DNA of 6,484 nt from CAJBIL01 sp044359525 (GTDB taxonomy: Bacteria > Pseudomonadota > Gammaproteobacteria > Burkholderiales > Rhodocyclaceae), in the NCBI GenBank assembly GCA_044359525.1, contig JBIKLY010000121.1, positions 1 to 6,484 on the forward strand, written 5' to 3'. Positions 4,724-6,484 of the stretch are shown here, piece after piece. Under the pieces are notes generated by a model. That model had not been told where the DNA came from and searched no databases. It was given only the letters and a program-made list of their open reading frames with translations. Position numbers and translations under genes: made by a program. Each line of letters starts with the position of its first letter. Positions within the stretch are counted from its first letter, which is position 1.

Positions 4724-6484
4724 TCATACCCGCCAGGTTGGGTCCGGCTGGAATGAGCGGACCCAGAGCGGAATCTGTGCGGCGGGCATCGGGTGGGCGA
4801 TGCCGTAGCCTTGCGCGCAGTCGCAGCCCATGGCAATAAGGCGCGCGCCTTGCTCGGCCGTCTCGACGCCTTCCGCGATGACTGAACGATGGAAGGCTTT
4901 GGCCAGACCAATCACGCCTTCAACGATAGCCATGTCTTCCGGATCGGCCAGCATGTTGCGCACGAAGGATTGGTCGATCTTCACGGTGCGCACCGGCAAA
5001 CGCTTGAAGTAGATGAGCGACGAGTAGCCGGTACCGAAATCGTCAAGCGCGAAGGTGACGCCAAATCCGAGGCATTGGTTGATCACCTCGTTGACGTACT
5101 GGATGTCGTCGAGCGCTGCGGTTTCGACGATCTCCAGCTCGATCCTGTCGGGCGGAACGTCGGGATAGGCGGCGAGCAGGATTTGCAGACGTTCGACAAA
5201 ATTGTGTGCCTGCAATTGCCGGGCCGCGATGTTGATGCTGATCGACAGGTCTATCCCCTCGCTGCGCCAGGCGCGCATTTGCGCCAGCGTCGTGGCGATC
5301 ACCCATTCGCCGAGGCTGACCGCAAAATCGCTGTTTTCGATGATCGGCAGGAATTCGCCGGGCGGCAACAGTCCACGTTCGGGAAGTTGCCAGCGGATCA
5401 GCGCTTCGGCCCCGACCACGCGGCCTTCCTGCATATTCACCTTCGGCTGGTAGTGGAGCACGAATTCATTGGCCGGCAAAGCGGCGTGGATGCGTGAAAT
5501 GCGCTCCGTATGGGCCAGCACCTTGCGGTCCTGCGCTGCATCAAAGAAGTGATAGCGGTTGCGGCCCGCTTGCTTCGAGACGTACATCGCCTGATCGGCG
5601 TTGCGCAGCAGCGTGTCCGGATCCGGGCCGTCCGCCGGGAAGCTGGCAATCCCGATGCTTGCGGAAACACTGACCTGGCGACCCTTGATGCTGAATGGCT
5701 CGGCAATGACCTGCAGCGTACGTTGCATCGCTGTTTCGCATTCGTTGAAACTGGCGGCGTGGATCAGCAAGACGAATTCGTCACCGCCCAGACGCGCGAC
5801 GGTGTCGCAGGCACGCACGCTATTGCGCAGACGATCGGCCACCTCCACCAGCAGACTGTCGCCGGCATCGTGCCCCAGGGTGTCGTTGACCGGTTTGAAA
5901 CCGTCCAGATCCAGATAGGCGACGGCGAGATAGCCTTTGTCGCGCTTGGCCTGGGCCAGGGCCTGGTGCAGGCGTTCAGCCAGCAGAACGCGATTGGGCA
6001 GGCGGGTCAGCGCATCGTAATGGGCCATGCGCTCCAGTCGTTGCTGCTGTTCCTTGAGGGTGGTGATGTCGGAAAAGATCAGGATGAAATTGACCATCCG
6101 CCCGTTGCTGTCGCGCACTGCGCTGGCGGTCAGCAATTCCGGAAAGCGCTCGCCATTTTTCCGCAATCCCCAGGTTTCGCCTCGCCAGTGGCCGACCGCC
6201 ATCAGTTGCGGCAGGGCCGTTTCGAGGAATTCCGGTTGCGGGGCGCTGAAAAGCCGGGCAAGGAGATTGCCATCGGCCATGTCTTCGGGGCGGTAGCCCG
6301 TCAGTTCGCTGGCCATCGGATTCATCTCGATCAGCTGCCATTGCGCATCGGTGATGATGATCCCTTCGCGGGCTTCGGCAAATACGCTGGCGGCCAGCTG
6401 CAGCGAGATTTCGGCACGCTTGCGGTCGGTTATTTCTCTGGCGGTGCCCCGGTAGCCGGAAAAGCAGTCCTGGGCATCGAACAT
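4724..6484 (-). CDS. PAS-GGDEF-EAL cyclic-di-GMP signalling protein (partial, N-terminus outside window)
   Basis: A hybrid diguanylate cyclase/phosphodiesterase; 586 residues are visible. The opening residues (FDAQDCFSGYRGTAREITDR) are the tail of an earlier PAS/PAC module, so the Met at 6484 is internal and the gene continues upstream. A second PAS follows at about 30-145. The GGDEF domain (about 150-315) has LDLDGFK (191-197), an intact GGDEF (233-237) and an inhibitory-site RxxD (224-227) five residues before it. The EAL domain (about 325-575) has EAL (360-362), Asn418, ELEIVE (449-454), DDFGTGYSS (481-489), Lys502, AEGVET (537-542) and QGYG (558-561). All key residues for making and breaking cyclic-di-GMP are kept, so both activities are possible; which dominates cannot be read. 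No membrane segment is in the visible part. Confidence 0.96.
   Translation of the reverse strand: MFDAQDCFSGYRGTAREITDRKRAEISLQLAASVFAEAREGIIITDAQWQLIEMNPMASELTGYRPEDMADGNLLARLFSAPQPEFLETALPQLMAVGHWRGETWGLRKNGERFPELLTASAVRDSNGRMVNFILIFSDITTLKEQQQRLERMAHYDALTRLPNRVLLAERLHQALAQAKRDKGYLAVAYLDLDGFKPVNDTLGHDAGDSLLVEVADRLRNSVRACDTVARLGGDEFVLLIHAASFNECETAMQRTLQVIAEPFSIKGRQVSVSASIGIASFPADGPDPDTLLRNADQAMYVSKQAGRNRYHFFDAAQDRKVLAHTERISRIHAALPANEFVLHYQPKVNMQEGRVVGAEALIRWQLPERGLLPPGEFLPIIENSDFAVSLGEWVIATTLAQMRAWRSEGIDLSISINIAARQLQAHNFVERLQILLAAYPDVPPDRIELEIVETAALDDIQYVNEVINQCLGFGVTFALDDFGTGYSSLIYFKRLPVRTVKIDQSFVRNMLADPEDMAIVEGVIGLAKAFHRSVIAEGVETAEQGARLIAMGCDCAQGYGIAHPMPAAQIPLWVRSFQPDPTWRV

Overview
The window is GC-rich and tightly packed, with codon use and gene content that suggest a betaproteobacterium. 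Rhodocyclales, around Dechloromonas or Azonexus, is my best guess, but it rests on protein flavour and not on a marker gene. There is no rRNA, tRNA, CRISPR array or insertion sequence.

Left end, minus strand (1-1015): a cobalamin-controlled peptide-modification operon. A sigma70-type promoter (987-1015) leads straight into a well-formed cobalamin riboswitch aptamer (806-976). Next come a competing antiterminator and intrinsic terminator (727-804), then a 49-residue precursor peptide (555-704, CbpA type). Its stop codon overlaps the start of a radical SAM peptide maturase (CbpB type), of which the first 186 codons lie in the window. The logic looks complete: the B12 level decides whether transcription reaches the peptide and its modifying enzyme.

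Divergent from it, plus strand (1069-2652): a hipB-hipA toxin-antitoxin operon. Its promoter is bracketed by two near-identical palindromes whose centres are exactly 50 bp apart. HipA keeps its kinase motifs, including the autophosphorylated serine.

Middle, plus strand (2653-3852): a worn accessory stretch. It holds an AT-richer spacer, a DUF433 antitoxin-like gene that ends early, and the 3' part of a DUF4166-type gene without a credible start. The two fragments meet at about 3101-3121, which looks like a deletion scar. A 90-residue protein of unknown function follows, closed by a very strong 20-bp terminator hairpin.

Right end: an exported protein of unknown function (4094-4675, plus), convergent with a large PAS-GGDEF-EAL cyclic-di-GMP protein (minus) whose N-terminus lies beyond the window. 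Both GGDEF and EAL motifs and the inhibitory RxxD site are intact.
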